DNA from: Meconema thalassinum
Lineage: Eukaryota > Arthropoda > Insecta > Orthoptera > Tettigoniidae
Reading direction: 5' to 3'
DNA: 64,000 nt
NCBI GenBank assembly: GCA_946902985.2
Contig: OX336388.2
Location: 1,210,154,609-1,210,218,608 of the forward strand
Under the pieces are notes generated by a model. The model saw nothing but the letters and a program-made list of their open reading frames with translations. It was not told where the DNA came from and did not search any database. Shown here piece after piece: positions 1 through 11,062 of the stretch (position 1 is its first letter; the number at the start of each line of letters is the position of its first letter). A program made the translations under genes and the position numbers.

Positions 1-175
1 ACAGGGAGCTGCCGTAGTACTTCTAAACTGAACTCAACGTCTTAAGCAGAAAAGAGGACGTGATCATGGCGCGGTTAATCATTTTAGGTTACTGTTTCAT
101 TTTGTTTGCTATAAATTATTCTGGTTCTGTTAGTCTTAGTCAAGTCTTACCACAGTTACTATATTACTGATTTGT

Positions 176-950
176 AATACAAAAGATAGCCGGTGCAGGT
201 TAACACTGCCAACAATTAAAACAATGCAGTATAAAAACATTAGGATTAATAAAACATAAACGTCAACATAGTAGTAGAACACACCTTAACGGAGAGTATA
301 ACACTACAATACAATATATTGCGCGTGATACCTTCCGTCATAAGGTAAAGATTCAAAATCTCCCGTAACAGCAGCGGCATCAAGAGTATGAAATTAGACC
401 CAAGATGTCACATTTAGGCGACCACGTGGATTAGCGGCTAACATTCTCGGCTGTCGCCTTGGAGGTCTGAGTGTGAATCCGTCTCTGCCAAGATATTTTA
501 ATTTTGGTGTGAGTGCTGGAAGGGTTAAACTGCGCCTTCTGTGGCAAAACTTGGAAGTTTTTAATACAAAAGATAGCCGGTACAGTTTAACACTGTCAAA
601 AATTAAAACAATGCAGCATAAAACATTAGGTATAATAAAACATAAACGTCAACATGTTAGTAGTAGAACACACCTTAACGGAGAGTATAACACTACAATA
701 CAATATATTGCGCGTGATACCTTCCGTCATAAGGTAAAGATTCCAAATCTCCCGTAACAGCAGCGGCGTCAAGAGTATGAAATTAGACCCAAAAGGTCAC
801 ATTTAGGCGACCAAGTGGATTAGCGATTAACATTCTCGGCTGTCGCCTTGGAGGTCCGAGTTTGATTCCGGCTCAGCCAAGCAATTTTAATTCTGGTGTG
901 AGAGCTGGAAGGGGGTACACTGTGCCTCCCGTGGCAAAACTTGGAAGATG
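176..950. repeat. Direct tandem duplication, period 387 bp
   Basis: The segment beginning AATACAAAAGATAGCCGG at 176 recurs at 563, and similarity continues through the second unit. Each unit contains the same roughly 250-bp anonymous sequence followed by a tRNA-like segment. The units differ by small indels and substitutions. The open frame at 473-757 lies across the duplication and has no recognisable domain, so I do not call it a gene. Confidence 0.85.
419..545 (+). mobile_element. tRNA-related SINE-like segment, first copy
   Basis: The stretch GTGGATTAGCGGCTAAC resembles a tRNA A box, and about 40 bases later GAGTGTGAATCCG resembles a B box. The following body (GGTGTGAGTGCTGGAAGGG) is repeated in the second unit at about 895. 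No target-site duplication was found, because the segment sits inside a tandem duplication. Confidence 0.45.
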
Positions 951-960
951 TTTTCCATGG
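806..960 (+). mobile_element. tRNA-related SINE-like segment, second copy
   Basis: This is the second copy of the tRNA-like head, with A-box-like GTGGATTAGCGATTAAC and B-box-like GAGTTTGATTCCGG. It is followed by the same body. The B box is closer to a canonical GGTTCGANTCC than in the first copy. Confidence 0.45.
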
Positions 961-1228
961 TTTCCCACTTCTACTCGAAGCAAATTCCGGGATAGTTTCT
1001 AACTGAAGGCAATAGCAACCTCCTTTTTAATCTTCACCTGAATCACAAATACACACACTAACAGCCATCACAGTAACACAGTATATCAGAAAAAATTCAT
1101 ACACACTTAAGTTCATGGGGCTACATGGCCATGATGTCGCGAAGCCTCTAAATCAATCAACAATGACAGAATCATTTAAGCTCATTTAAACTGAATACTA
1201 AGTTTCGTGATGATATCTATATCCGTTG

Positions 1229-1324
1229 TTACGTTAGGCCGCATGCAGTGTTAGCCGTTCTTACGTTAGGCCGCATGCAGTGTTAGCCGATGTTACGTTA
1301 GGCCGCATGCAGTGTTAGCCGATG
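1229..1324. repeat. 32-bp tandem repeat, three units
   Basis: The unit TTACGTTAGGCCGCATGCAG plus 12 more bases occurs at 1,229, 1,261 and 1,293 with almost no divergence. Each unit holds a GCATGC palindrome. The near identity suggests recent expansion. Confidence 0.95.
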
Positions 1325-1429
1325 TATTTGTTTTTCTATTTTAATCCCCTACATCAACCCCTGTTAATCAAATTTTTAAAAACTACATATTCAGATTTTT
1401 ATGCCGTTCAGATTCCTAATGTTCTTATC

Positions 1430-1665
1430 GTGGTTTGGATAGAAAATGGGGGCCCATGGCCTGGTGTTTACGTCTTGAGTTACTGTTGTCATGGAGAAAA
1501 TGGAGTAGCATGGCCCCTTACAGAGACAGGTGGAAACCCCTTCTTGAGGTACTGTTGCCATTGAGAAAATTGAGTGTCATGGCCTCTTACCGACATAGAT
1601 GGAAACTTGGTGGACCCGTCTTGTGCTACAGTTGCCATGGAGATGGCCGGCCTTGCCGTTCCTTC
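1430..1665. repeat. Degenerate ~68-bp repeats
   Basis: Blocks containing TACTGTTGTCATGGAGAAAA recur about 68 bp apart at roughly 1,480 and 1,548, with a weaker third block near 1,620. Related text (AGATACTGTTGTCATGG) reappears near 4,805 and within the 682-bp repeats at 5,074-6,461, so this belongs to one dispersed family. The open frames across it are repeat shadows. Confidence 0.5.
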
Positions 1666-1977
1666 ATAAGTTAATATTCTGATTTTATTAGCCTTTGCTC
1701 GAGTGAAAATAGGCCGATATCAGAAGAATGAGAAAGACTATCGAAGATTCACGTAACCAGCGGTTTCTTCTGGGTCCTAAACTATATGTATGCAAAATTT
1801 GGTTGAGATTGGTGGAACGGTGTGGATTTGTATACGGAACAAATATACATACTGTCCCCGTTAACCGGCAGTGAATTGCATTTCCCAGCGATAACATCGC
1901 AATTCATGCCGATAACATATATCAGATAAAGAAAATAATGATTGAGGTCTAGGTTTGAAAATAAAAAAATATAAAAA

Positions 1978-3690
1978 CAAGATGTTCAATAAAGAACATA
2001 TAGCCTACTTTCTCCTAAATGCATGGGTATTGTTATAACTCTTTGTCCTTTTCAAGGAGTATAATTGAATGTTGGTTGTAGTACCTTGTTGAAATACAAC
2101 GTGCTATAGGGATATTAAACCTGAATATGAGGTGCCCTTTGCTAGTGCTACCTCTGTAAAAAATTTCATTCAATTCGGTTTCACCGTGCTAGAATTGATA
2201 TGGGGAATGGATTTGCACACATACATGGCCGCTATTTGCAAACTATTGGGCTGATGACCTTGTAGTCAGTCATAAGCAGCTTTCCACAAAAAGGCATGTT
2301 GTTGCAAAATCTGGTAGAGATCAAATAATTAGGATGGTCGTAATTTGATTTAAGCTTTTAACATGTGGGTGGCCGTCATTCCGTTTCCGTAAAGATGACC
2401 GCGATATAAAACATGACACTGAGGTTCCCTTTGCTAGTGCTACCTCTCTACCAAATTTCGTTCAATTCGGTTTCACCGTGTTTGAATTGATAGGGGGAAT
2501 CGATTTGCACACATACTGGCCACCATCTGCAAACTATTGGGCTGATGATCTTGCAATTTAATCAGAATATGCTTCCCACATAAAGATATGTTGTTGCAAA
2601 ATTTGGTAGAGACTAGATTATTAGGTTGGTCATAATTACATTTTAGATTTTAACATTTGGGTGGCCGCGATTACGTTTCAGTCAAGATGGCGGTGATATA
2701 AAACATGACCCTGAGGTGCCCTTTGCTAGTGCTACCTCTGTAGCAAATTTCGTTCCATTCGGTTTCACCGTGTTGGAATTAATAGGGGGAATCGATTTTC
2801 AAACAAAGATGGCCGCCATCCGCAAACTATTAGGCTAATGACCTATTAGATTGTTCAAAGGATGGTCCCTCCATAAGGTTATGTTGTTGCAAAATTTGGT
2901 AGAGATCTGATGATTAGGTTAATCGTAATTTGATTTAAGCTTTAAACATTTGTGTGGCCGCCATTACACTTCCGTCAAGATGGCGGCGATATAAAACATG
3001 ACACTGAGGTGTCCTTTGCTATTGCTACCTCTGTACCAAATTTCGTTCCATTCGGTTTCACCGTGTTCGAATTAATAGGGGGAATCGATTTTGACACAAA
3101 GATGGCCGCCATCCACAAACTATTAGGCTAATGACCTATTTATTTGGTCAAAGGATGATTCCTCCATGAAGGTATGTTGTTGCTAAATTTGGTAGCGATC
3201 GGATGATTAGGTTAGTCGTAATTTGATTTAAGCTTTGAACATTTGTGTGGCCGCCATTACGTTTCCGTCAAGATGGCGGCGATATAAAACATGACACTGA
3301 GATGCCCTTTGCTAGTACTACCTCTGAACCAAATTTTGTTCCATTCGGTTTCACCGTGTTCGAATGAATAGGGGAATCGATTTTCACACAAAGATGGCCG
3401 CCATCCGCAAACTATAAGGCTGGTGACCTATTAGTTTGCCCAAGGGATGCTCCTTCCATAAAGGTATGTTGTTGCATAATTTGGTAGAGATCGGATGATT
3501 AGGTTAGTCGTAATTTGATTTAAGCTTTGAACATTTGTGTGGCCGCCATTACGTTTCCGTCAAGATGGCGGCGATATAAAACATGACACTAAGGTGTCCT
3601 TTGCTAGTGCCATCTTTGTACCAAATTTCGTTCAATTCGCGTTCACCGTGTTCGAATTGATAGGGGGGACAGACATTCAGAGTACACACA

Positions 3691-3727
<37 letters not shown>

Positions 3728-3830
3728 AGACTCACACACACACATACACACACACACAGACACACTATTTTTCGCCCTGTGTTGATCTCATAAATCTACT
3801 TTCATTTTTTGCAAAAATCGAAAGTAGGCT
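1978..3830 (-). mobile_element. Helentron-like non-autonomous element (HINE), family 1, copy 1
   Basis: Read on the minus strand, the element starts AGCCTACTTTC at 3,830, passes a CA/GT microsatellite (about 3,688-3,765), then about five 293-bp tandem units containing ATGGCGGCC motifs. It then shows the inverted GAAAGTAGGCT, a hairpin and a terminal CTTG at 1,978. Flanking T runs on both ends fit insertion between two T bases. Sub-terminal inverted repeats, microsatellite, central tandem repeats and a 3' stem-loop are the described architecture of Helentron-associated elements such as DINE-1. No protein is encoded; short frames in the array are shadows. Confidence 0.75.
3690..3767. repeat. 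(CA)n/(CT)n microsatellite
   Basis: Alternating CT then CA dinucleotides with interruptions. It occupies the same relative position in every family 1 HINE of the window, so it is part of the element. Confidence 0.95.
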
Positions 3831-4650
3831 AATAAAATGCCGGTGGGTACGAGAACTCAAGTAGTCTCGGGGGTGGTTAACAGGATACAGGTGTAACAGG
3901 TTAAATCAACCCACTCCGAAACCTAAATCAAAGCAATAGCACAACAGAAATCAGAAGACAAGCACAAATAATAAGATGAAATAGGCATCCGTTTATAGGC
4001 AACTCATCGACCGACACATAAAAATAGAAATCCCTAAAGCCTATCTTGCCTCGGTCTAAATTAAAGCTTGATGTGGGTCGATGCAAAAGAAAAATATTTA
4101 TAGTCCAAATAAAAAAATAGCTTTAAATGATCCACGAATCTCCTCGGTCCTATCCTTTGATATAAATAAAATTAGGAGATACTCGAAGAAAATTAAATAA
4201 AATAAAATCAGGTTGGATTCGGTCATATTTGACTATATGATCCACTTGCAGAAGTACCCATTCTTCGAACGGTCTTCGGTATTAATAACCAGATGTTATC
4301 AATTGAGCTACTGTTGCAATGTTTAGGGGCTTGGAACCTGTTTGTTGGCAAAGGAAAATTATTAGTTAAAATGTGCTCTCAAACTAAATTTACCTAACGT
4401 GTTCTTCCTGGCGTGAAAATAAAACTGAAAACTTCGTAGACGAATCGCAATACACGTCACATACGAACTGACCCTAACCGTTGTGTCAAGTGCCCAACTA
4501 CAGGAAGACCCCTTTTATAAATTATAAAGGCTTGTGGTGCATGAAAATTCAGTGTTTTTAGTCTCCAATGGCCCAAATTCCTAAAATCAGCAAAAGACAG
4601 TCTACTATTTCTAATCAGGAATTTTTGAAAATAATGTTGCTGTTTGGAGA
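3831..4650. other. No gene or repeat recognised
   Basis: AT-rich sequence with stops in all frames at short intervals. I found no domain, tRNA or clear repeat here. Confidence 0.6.
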
Positions 4651-4653
4651 TAC

Positions 4654-4990
4654 GTATAATAGACCTTCTGTACGACATATCGCACGTGTAAGTCGTGTGA
4701 AAAAAATCTAGGGTACTCCATTTGCAACCTTTCACAGAAATGTAATAAATGGAGTGGCATTACTTATTCTAGAAATAGATGGAAAGTTGGATGCCACCTC
4801 TTGAGATACTGTTGTCATGGTTAGTGGCTTGCATTCCTTCTTTAGTTTATTAAATGAAATTAGTTTTCTGGGAATATCTAAGAAACTGTTGGGTTTAGAG
4901 CCTTAAAATATAGCTTTCGGGGACCCTTTACGGCTCTTGAGGGGCCCCGAGTTTTGTTTCTGACCCCAAGGGTTTGAAAATGAGCTTTGT
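4654..4990. repeat. Partial copy of the 682-bp repeat family
   Basis: It begins TATAATAGACCTTC, as do the two full units downstream, and shares the segment near GGGCCTTAAAAT. It lacks the distal half with the CAGACAGACAGACA motif. Confidence 0.6.
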
Positions 4991-5073
4991 CTCTTCGTTG
5001 TACGCCATAATAATGATAACAATTAAAAGAATAATACTAATAATAATAATAGTAATATAACAAAATAGGGATA

Positions 5074-6461
5074 GGGATATAATAGACCTTCCGGACCATA
5101 CCCGCACGTGTGAATCGCGTAAAAAAATTATAGATTACCCCTTGACCCCTTAAGCGCATTATATGTATTGATGAATATTTCAGCTTAATTTGGATCCGTT
5201 ATAACCTTATTGCCTTTTGCAAAACTTCACAGTAATGTAATAAATGGAATTGTATTGCGTCTTACAGAAATAGATGGACCTCTGAGATTCTGTTGCCATT
5301 GTTACCGGCATGCATTCCTTCATTAATTTATTAAGTGAAATTAGTTTTTTTGGGAATATCTCAAAAACTGTTGGTTTTAGGGCCTTAAAATGTGGTTTTC
5401 GGGGTCCTTTTAGGGCCCCCGAGTTTCGTTTCTCACATTGAGGGGCTGAAAATGAGCTTTGTCTCACGCTTAGTTCAGCATGTATTTTAAGGGGGTAGGC
5501 CCCCTGTTATGAGAGGTACGGAGAAGAGTTACATCAATGATTAGTGTCGTGCCTGTGATGGATATCTGTATCAAATTTTACGTTAATCCACCCAGCCATT
5601 CTCGAGTTATAAGGACACAAAAAATTGTCCACAGACAGACAGACAAAAATATATTTTTACGTGCATCCGTCACAAAACAGTCTGAAACGGGCAAATATGT
5701 CAAATTTCCGTAGAAAAGCCGAAAAATCAAACATTCATTTTTATATAATAGAGAAGGGATATAATAGACCTTCCGTACCACACCCGCACGTGTAAATCGC
5801 GTGAAAAAATTCTAGAGTACCCCTTGACCCCTTAAGCGCATTGTATGTATTAATGAATATTTCAGCTTAATTTGGATCCATTATAACCTTATAGTCGTTA
5901 GCAAACCTTCACAGTAATGTAATAAATGGAATTGCATAGCGTCTTACAGAAATAGATGGACCTCGGAGATTCAGTTGCCATGGTTACCGCCATGCATTCT
6001 TTCTTTAATTTATTAAGTGAAATTAGTTTTCTGGGAATATCTCAAAAACTGTTGGTTTTAGGGCCTTAAAATGTGGTTTTCGGGGTCCCTTTAGGGCCTC
6101 CGAGTTTCGTTTCTCACATTGAGGGGCTGAAAATTAGCTTTGTTTCACCCTTCTACGCCTATTTCAACATGTATTTTAAGGGGGTAGGGCCCCTTTTATG
6201 AGAGGTACGGAGAAGAGTTACATCAATGATTAGTGTGGTGCCTCTGATGGATATCTGTATCAAATTTTACGTTGATCCACCCAGCCGTTCTCAAGTTATA
6301 AAGACTCGTAGAAGTTGTCCACAGACAAACAGACAGACAGACAGACAAAAATTTTATTTTTGCGCGCATCCGTCATAAAACAACCTGAAACGCGCAAATA
6401 TCGCAAATTTCCGTGGAAATTCAGAAAAAACAGACAAACTTTCATTTTTATATATATAGAG
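5074..6461. repeat. Direct tandem repeat, two ~682-bp units
   Basis: GGGATATAATAGACCTTCC begins units at 5,074 and 5,756. Each unit ends with a CAGACAGACA stretch and then a TTTTTATATA AT-rich tail running into the next start. The TATATA-type ends and a GTTGATCCACCCAGCC-type motif look like a DNA-transposon-derived sequence, but I cannot assign a superfamily. The open frames within are not credible genes. Confidence 0.8.
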
Positions 6462-6947
6462 ATTAAAGACCCTGAATGTCCGTCAGGTGGTGTTTTCAGT
6501 CTATCACAAACACACTCACTTTAGATTATGATTAAAGAAAAGTCTATAGAAAAGAAGTATCTTGCCTCGGAGTAAAAGTATGGATCTCCATTCTAACTAG
6601 TGCAACCAATGAGAAAAAGTCCAATAATTAACTATATCATTCACCAATTATTAACAGCAATTATTGCCGTAACAATATTGGTCTAGCTTGACAACTAAAT
6701 CAAGATTAAATTCACTATTTACAATTATTATACAACTTGTTATCTACATTCTTTCAAATAGAAGAATAAATTTCATTAGTAGAATATCCATGCTTTCCAA
6801 ATTTATCAGACACTCATATCAGGTCTACCTCTCAAATATTATTATTTCCAAATTATTTTACAAGTTATTTCAGAGTCTCATTACCCTTATTACTCATAGT
6901 GTTGCAACAAATGTGCATCCCTCATTATCTATTGTACAAAATTCCAA
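6462..6947. other. AT-rich flank of giant element 1
   Basis: No recognised gene. A 92-aa frame at 6,688-6,966 is isoleucine and serine rich and low in complexity, and it reads into the transposon end, so I treat it as chance. Confidence 0.6.
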
Positions 6948-6955
6948 TTTTATGT
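6948..6955. repeat. Left target-site duplication of giant element 1
   Basis: TTTTATGT here is identical to 20,003-20,010 and directly abuts the outermost base of the left inverted repeat. Confidence 0.85.
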
Positions 6956-7400
6956 GTAGGGGGTGAGGCCGATTCTGCGCCCCCCCCCCCCCCCCCACTA
7001 CTCCCAATGCGAGCCGATAACTCCCGAACCCATGGTCGGAGATTCACGAATGAGGTGTCGTTGGACTCGACCTGACGGGGGCTTTCTTATGGACCACTCG
7101 TTATATTTTTGATTTTTTTGAAAATGTTTGTTTTTGAAAATAGACGATAGTTAAAAAAACAAACATGATAGGACGTTGGGCAATAGCTTAAACGAACTAT
7201 CTTTATGTATTTTATTTATTATAATAAAACTTTTTTATTTTTAATTCTTTTTGAAAAAAGTTCAATTTTAAAATTTATATATCTTGGAAACTAAAGAGTT
7301 TACAAAAAAATTGTTTGACATAAATGAAAGGTCCCTACCCCTTCTACCATGAAAATAAATGCCGAGTCTCTAGGACAAAAAACTGTGCATTTAAAAAAAT
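6956..7400 (+). repeat. Left terminal inverted repeat of giant element 1
   Basis: It pairs with 20,002 back to 19,795 and, after skipping the nested HINE, with 18,280 back to about 18,098. It includes a poly-C run (about 6,979-6,996) mirrored by a poly-G run near 19,962-19,980. Compared with element 2 (43,948-44,930) this arm has lost a middle sub-unit, so the similarity to the right arm stops near 7,336. Confidence 0.85.
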
Positions 7401-8026
7401 AATTTTTAAATAAAAGAGTGTTTTTAGACAGAGAGCCGGTAGGGCTTGACGTATGTTACAACGAGGCTATGACTGACCATGGTGGATACAGGAAATGGCT
7501 ATATCGACGGGGCGATGTATGGCAAAACGAGGGGTCGCTTTTCGATATTTTTTCCTATGACAGATGAATGAAGGCGAATATTTTGAAAATCCATTATAGC
7601 GATCTCGGTGACCGTGCCCGGAAGAAATGAATTGCTATTTTGGTGGGATGGCGGGGCAGCTTATGACGGTTGGTTTTGTGACATTTCCTATGACGGATGG
7701 AGGCGAATATTTGAAAATGTGTTAAGGGTGCTAGGATTTTTTACCCCTGAAGGGGATCTTTAACACGCTAGTAAACGGTAATAAGCGAGACTGCTGTCGG
7801 GCACAGTAAATGGTTTGAGAATATGGAAACCTATAACATTTGCTCGACCAAGTCATGTGCATGTACGCAAAGAGCCAAAACGGTAAGGTCATTGGCCTGA
7901 AATGTTATAAACTAAATATCGAACTGGGTAAAGCCATGTGTTTTAGGGTGAAAGTATGTGGTTAACATGATCATGTATTGACGATGGCCGCTTGCTAGTA
8001 ATTATTATTATTACAGTAAAATGATG

Positions 8027-8088
<62 letters not shown>

Positions 8089-8520
8089 GACACACATGTT
8101 TTCAATGCTAACACACACACAGTCCTGCTCACTGGAGACTGAATATTGTACCTAGCCAGAGGACTTGCGAGAGAGAGTGCTGATAAGACAAAAATGTCTA
8201 CGTCAGCAGGAAGTGTGATATCAGCTTACTTGCCCCGTGGTGGCTAGCAGGTGTGCTGTTTAAGCAGAGACTGCCATTTTGGTTCCTAGACAGCCGTACT
8301 ACCGATGTATAATAGGCAGCCATTTTGGTTCCTTATTAAAAATATGAAACTAGTATAAGGTACACGAATCTTATTTAGATTGAGGAATGTGAAGAGTCGT
8401 GGGAACACGTGTGAGAGAGACAACATTTCAAGGTCAAAACGCTGAGAAAATGCAACTCTCTCTTTTGCTAGGCTAACTGATAACGATTGCGTTAGTGATG
8501 CACTTGCCATTTTAGCAAAC
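7401..8520. other. Upstream region of the element's cargo genes
   Basis: The sequence is shared with 44,940-46,130 and, inverted, with 55,760-56,960, so it is an integral part of the element. It contains a CCCCTGAAGGGG palindrome near 7,743. No coding potential is evident on the plus strand. The minus-strand frame at 8,286-8,510 is only partly preserved in the other copies. The position fits a promoter and 5' leader for the spliced gene. Confidence 0.5.
8029..8088. repeat. (AAT)n microsatellite
   Basis: About 19 AAT/TAA units in tandem. The orthologous site in element 2 near 45,695 and the inverted one near 56,180 have far fewer units, so it expanded after the copies separated. Confidence 0.95.
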
Positions 8521-8685
8521 GGACGTATACAGTAGAGCTCTGAACTGAACTTTGGAAGAAAAAAGTCCTTTTATTTTTTGGTAAGTACCTATAAATGATT
8601 ATTTTAATATTGAAATGCTAATGAACCTTAAATTTGTAGTTATTGATCAAGTAATTAATGATTTTTATTTATTTATTTGTTGCAG

Positions 8686-9854
8686 ATAACCGGTATACCT
8701 TACATGTCTGAGATACAAGAAACCATTGCGCTTTTGGGCCCACTAGAAGGAAACAATAACAAGCCAGTGCAAGTGAAGGTGAGATTATTTTTTTAAACTA
8801 ACTTGTTTCATTTTTTTGTTTGATATTATATTATTTTATTTTATGAAATACATGTATTAACCTGAATTTTGGTATTTATAGCGGTTTATTTTATTTATTT
8901 TTAGAAACTTGGAAAGAAAAGCCTTACCGCCGTAGCAGTTCCTGAAAACCCAAGACGCAGTAGGGTGCAACCATTGTTTCCAGGCAGTGAACTATTGAAA
9001 ACTCAGGTAAGTCTAACTTAAAAATGCTATTCCATTTTACCATTACTGAAAACTCGTAGACAAAAAATTCATTAACTTACCTGTACATGACTAGGCCATG
9101 TATTGACAAACGGTACAAGACTATATTGGTTGTTGACTGGGAAAAGCACAAGGCTATGTTGGATTTTCTAAAAACAAAAAAAATTAATTTAATTTATGGG
9201 TGGTTCCCTATGGACTCAATAAATATCCACAGGTTTGAACAAGATAATCTGAACAAAACGATGTGATATTTATTTTTTGTTTATATATTGGTTAAAGGGA
9301 AATGTAAATGACTGCAGCTTTATATAAAGTACGTGGGTTACTGTTAGTGCAGACATACAGTTGAAAATGAAAATCCACAGCCTGCTTCCAGTCTCCGACC
9401 GGGTCAGGAATGGAATGAATGAAGCCCCCATCTAGCGGCGAGGATATGGACTGTGCCGGCTGCCGAGGCCTGACGCACTCCTCTGGGGCAATTATTAAAT
9501 GAATGACAGATGAAATGAAATGATAGTGGAGAGTGTTGCTGGAATGAAATCGTTACAGGGAAAACCGGAGTACCCGGAGAAAAACCTGTCTGCCTCCGTT
9601 ATGTTCAGCACAGATCTCACATGGAGTGACCGGGATTTGAACCACGGACCCAGTGGTGAGAGGCCGACGTGCTGCCGCCTAAGCCACGGAGGCTGTTAGA
9701 CATACAGTTATTTTTTTAAATATTTTTGATGATGTTTTTATTTAATGCCAATTAACGTTAAAGTTTAATTACAAGTATTGATTGATTGATTGATTGAGTG
9801 ATGAGTTTTTTTTAGGTGTGGTCATACGCCATTAACATAGCGAACAGACAGTGA
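8686..9854 (+). CDS. Spliced small cargo gene, 71 aa predicted, unknown function
   Basis: Four exons are inferred from splice signals. A non-coding exon 1 ends at 8,580 before GTAAGT. Exon 2 is 8,686-8,778, after TTGCAG, with ATG at 8,704. Exon 3 is 8,905-9,006, after TTTTTAG and before GTAAGT. Exon 4 starts at 9,816 after a T-rich tract and TAG, and the frame stops at 9,854. All junctions are phase 0. The protein starts MSEIQETIALLGPLEG and becomes basic in the middle (KKLGKK, PRRSR). I recognise no domain. The same exons and junctions occur at 46,294-47,147 and, inverted, at 54,318-55,597, which supports a real gene. The last intron contains a SINE. Exon 4 lies just upstream of the IAP start, so the two may share a transcript or be alternative products. 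Confidence 0.6.
9363..9697 (-). mobile_element. tRNA-derived SINE (family A), minus strand
   Basis: The reverse complement begins with a tRNA-like head (A box near GTGGCTTAGGCGGCAGC, B box GTTCAAATCC) and shares its whole body with the SINE at 20,507-20,838. A perfect 12-bp target duplication, AGACATACAGTT, flanks it at 9,351-9,362 and 9,698-9,709. It sits inside the last intron of the spliced cargo gene and is absent from both other copies of that intron. Confidence 0.95.
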
Positions 9855-9931
9855 AAAACGCATGCATTGTGGTTTAGAGTACTGTGTGCAACGTTAATCA
9901 CTTACAATAAGAAAAAGTTGTACTATAACAC

Positions 9932-10960
9932 ATGGCGTTAGTACCAAATACAACAAGTGAACAAGTTGGTTTACCACGTGGGTTAAATTTAAAATCAGAA
10001 CATGATCGTTGGTTAACATTTGAATCCTGGCCTGTAGGCTTTTTGTCGACACATAAACTTGCAAAAGACGGTTTTTTTTTTCACTTGAACCGAGAAGATG
10101 TGGTGCGCTGTGTGTTTTGACGTATTGAATTTTCACACTGGGAAGAAGTTGATGATCCCTTTAGAGACCATTTGCGATGGTCTCCTTGTTGTCTTTACAT
10201 GCTTGGAAAACAAGTGGGTAACATACCCGTGTATTCATTTTACCGAACCACAAGGCCATTGGCTGCTACTTACGTTGCTGAATCACAAATAAATAATAAT
10301 AATAACGATGTATTACCAGACAACAACGGTAGTGTCGATATATATGGTCCATATGCCATATACAGTGTTGAATTGTCATGTGCTTTTGAAAAATTTTGGA
10401 GTTTGCAAGACTAAAGCAGTAGCACACCCAGAGTACAGCTCTGTTGAAAAACGTTTAGAATCTTATACAAATGTTTGGCCATTAATATTAAAACACCTTA
10501 CCAAACAGCTAAGTGAAGCTGTTTTTATATACTGGTGAAGGGGATAAAACAATATGTTTTTATTGTCGATTTGCTTTAAAGGATTGGCAAATGACTGATG
10601 ACCCTTTTGTGCAACACGCTCGTTGGTTACCTAACTGTAAATACATGGTGTTGCTTAAAGGTCAGGAATTAGTGAACACTATTCGTAAAGTAAACGTGAT
10701 TGCAGCACAAGACATAAAAGTGCCTTTAGAGTTTGAACACGCGGAGCAAATACATGAGGCTGAAAATAAAAGACTTGTCTCACGAATAGATACAAAAGTG
10801 TGACCAACAATTATGTAAAATTTGTTATCAAGATGAACTAGGTGATGTATTTTTGCCTTGTGGACACATGATAGCATGTGCCAAGTGTGCATTAGAACTC
10901 AACACTTGTGCTATATGCAGAAAAGTAGTATCTGCTACAGTTAGGGCATTTCTTGCATAA
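9932..10960 (+). pseudogene. BIR-BIR-RING inhibitor-of-apoptosis gene, broken (element 1)
   Basis: IAP proteins bind caspases through BIR domains and act as RING E3 ubiquitin ligases. Here BIR1 spans about 10,000-10,220, BIR2 about 10,440-10,670, and a C3HC4 RING about 10,799-10,950, ending in the hydrophobic tail usual for RING IAPs. BIR2 keeps the CX2C, H and C zinc-ligand pattern and the RING keeps PCGHM and the final CAIC. Four breaks are visible: an in-frame TGA at 10,118 replacing the second BIR1 zinc cysteine (TGT in the minus-strand copy at 54,237), an extra T near 10,392, a frame change near 10,520 in a T run, and a frame change at about 10,796 before the RING. The order matches insect and baculovirus-type IAPs. 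This copy cannot make a full protein. Confidence 0.9.
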
Positions 10961-11062
10961 CTAGTATAATTTATTCGTCATGCATAGTGTAAAATCCCTA
11001 ATTGCACAATATTATTAAAGCTGTTTAAGAGTGTAATAGATATGCTTTTCTTTTGTTTGTAG

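Noticed and set aside
8286..8510. Minus-strand 74-aa frame upstream of the spliced gene
   Set aside because: The related frame at 45,870-46,076 has a different start and reading, so the frame is not conserved; the region is better read as leader or promoter of the plus-strand gene.
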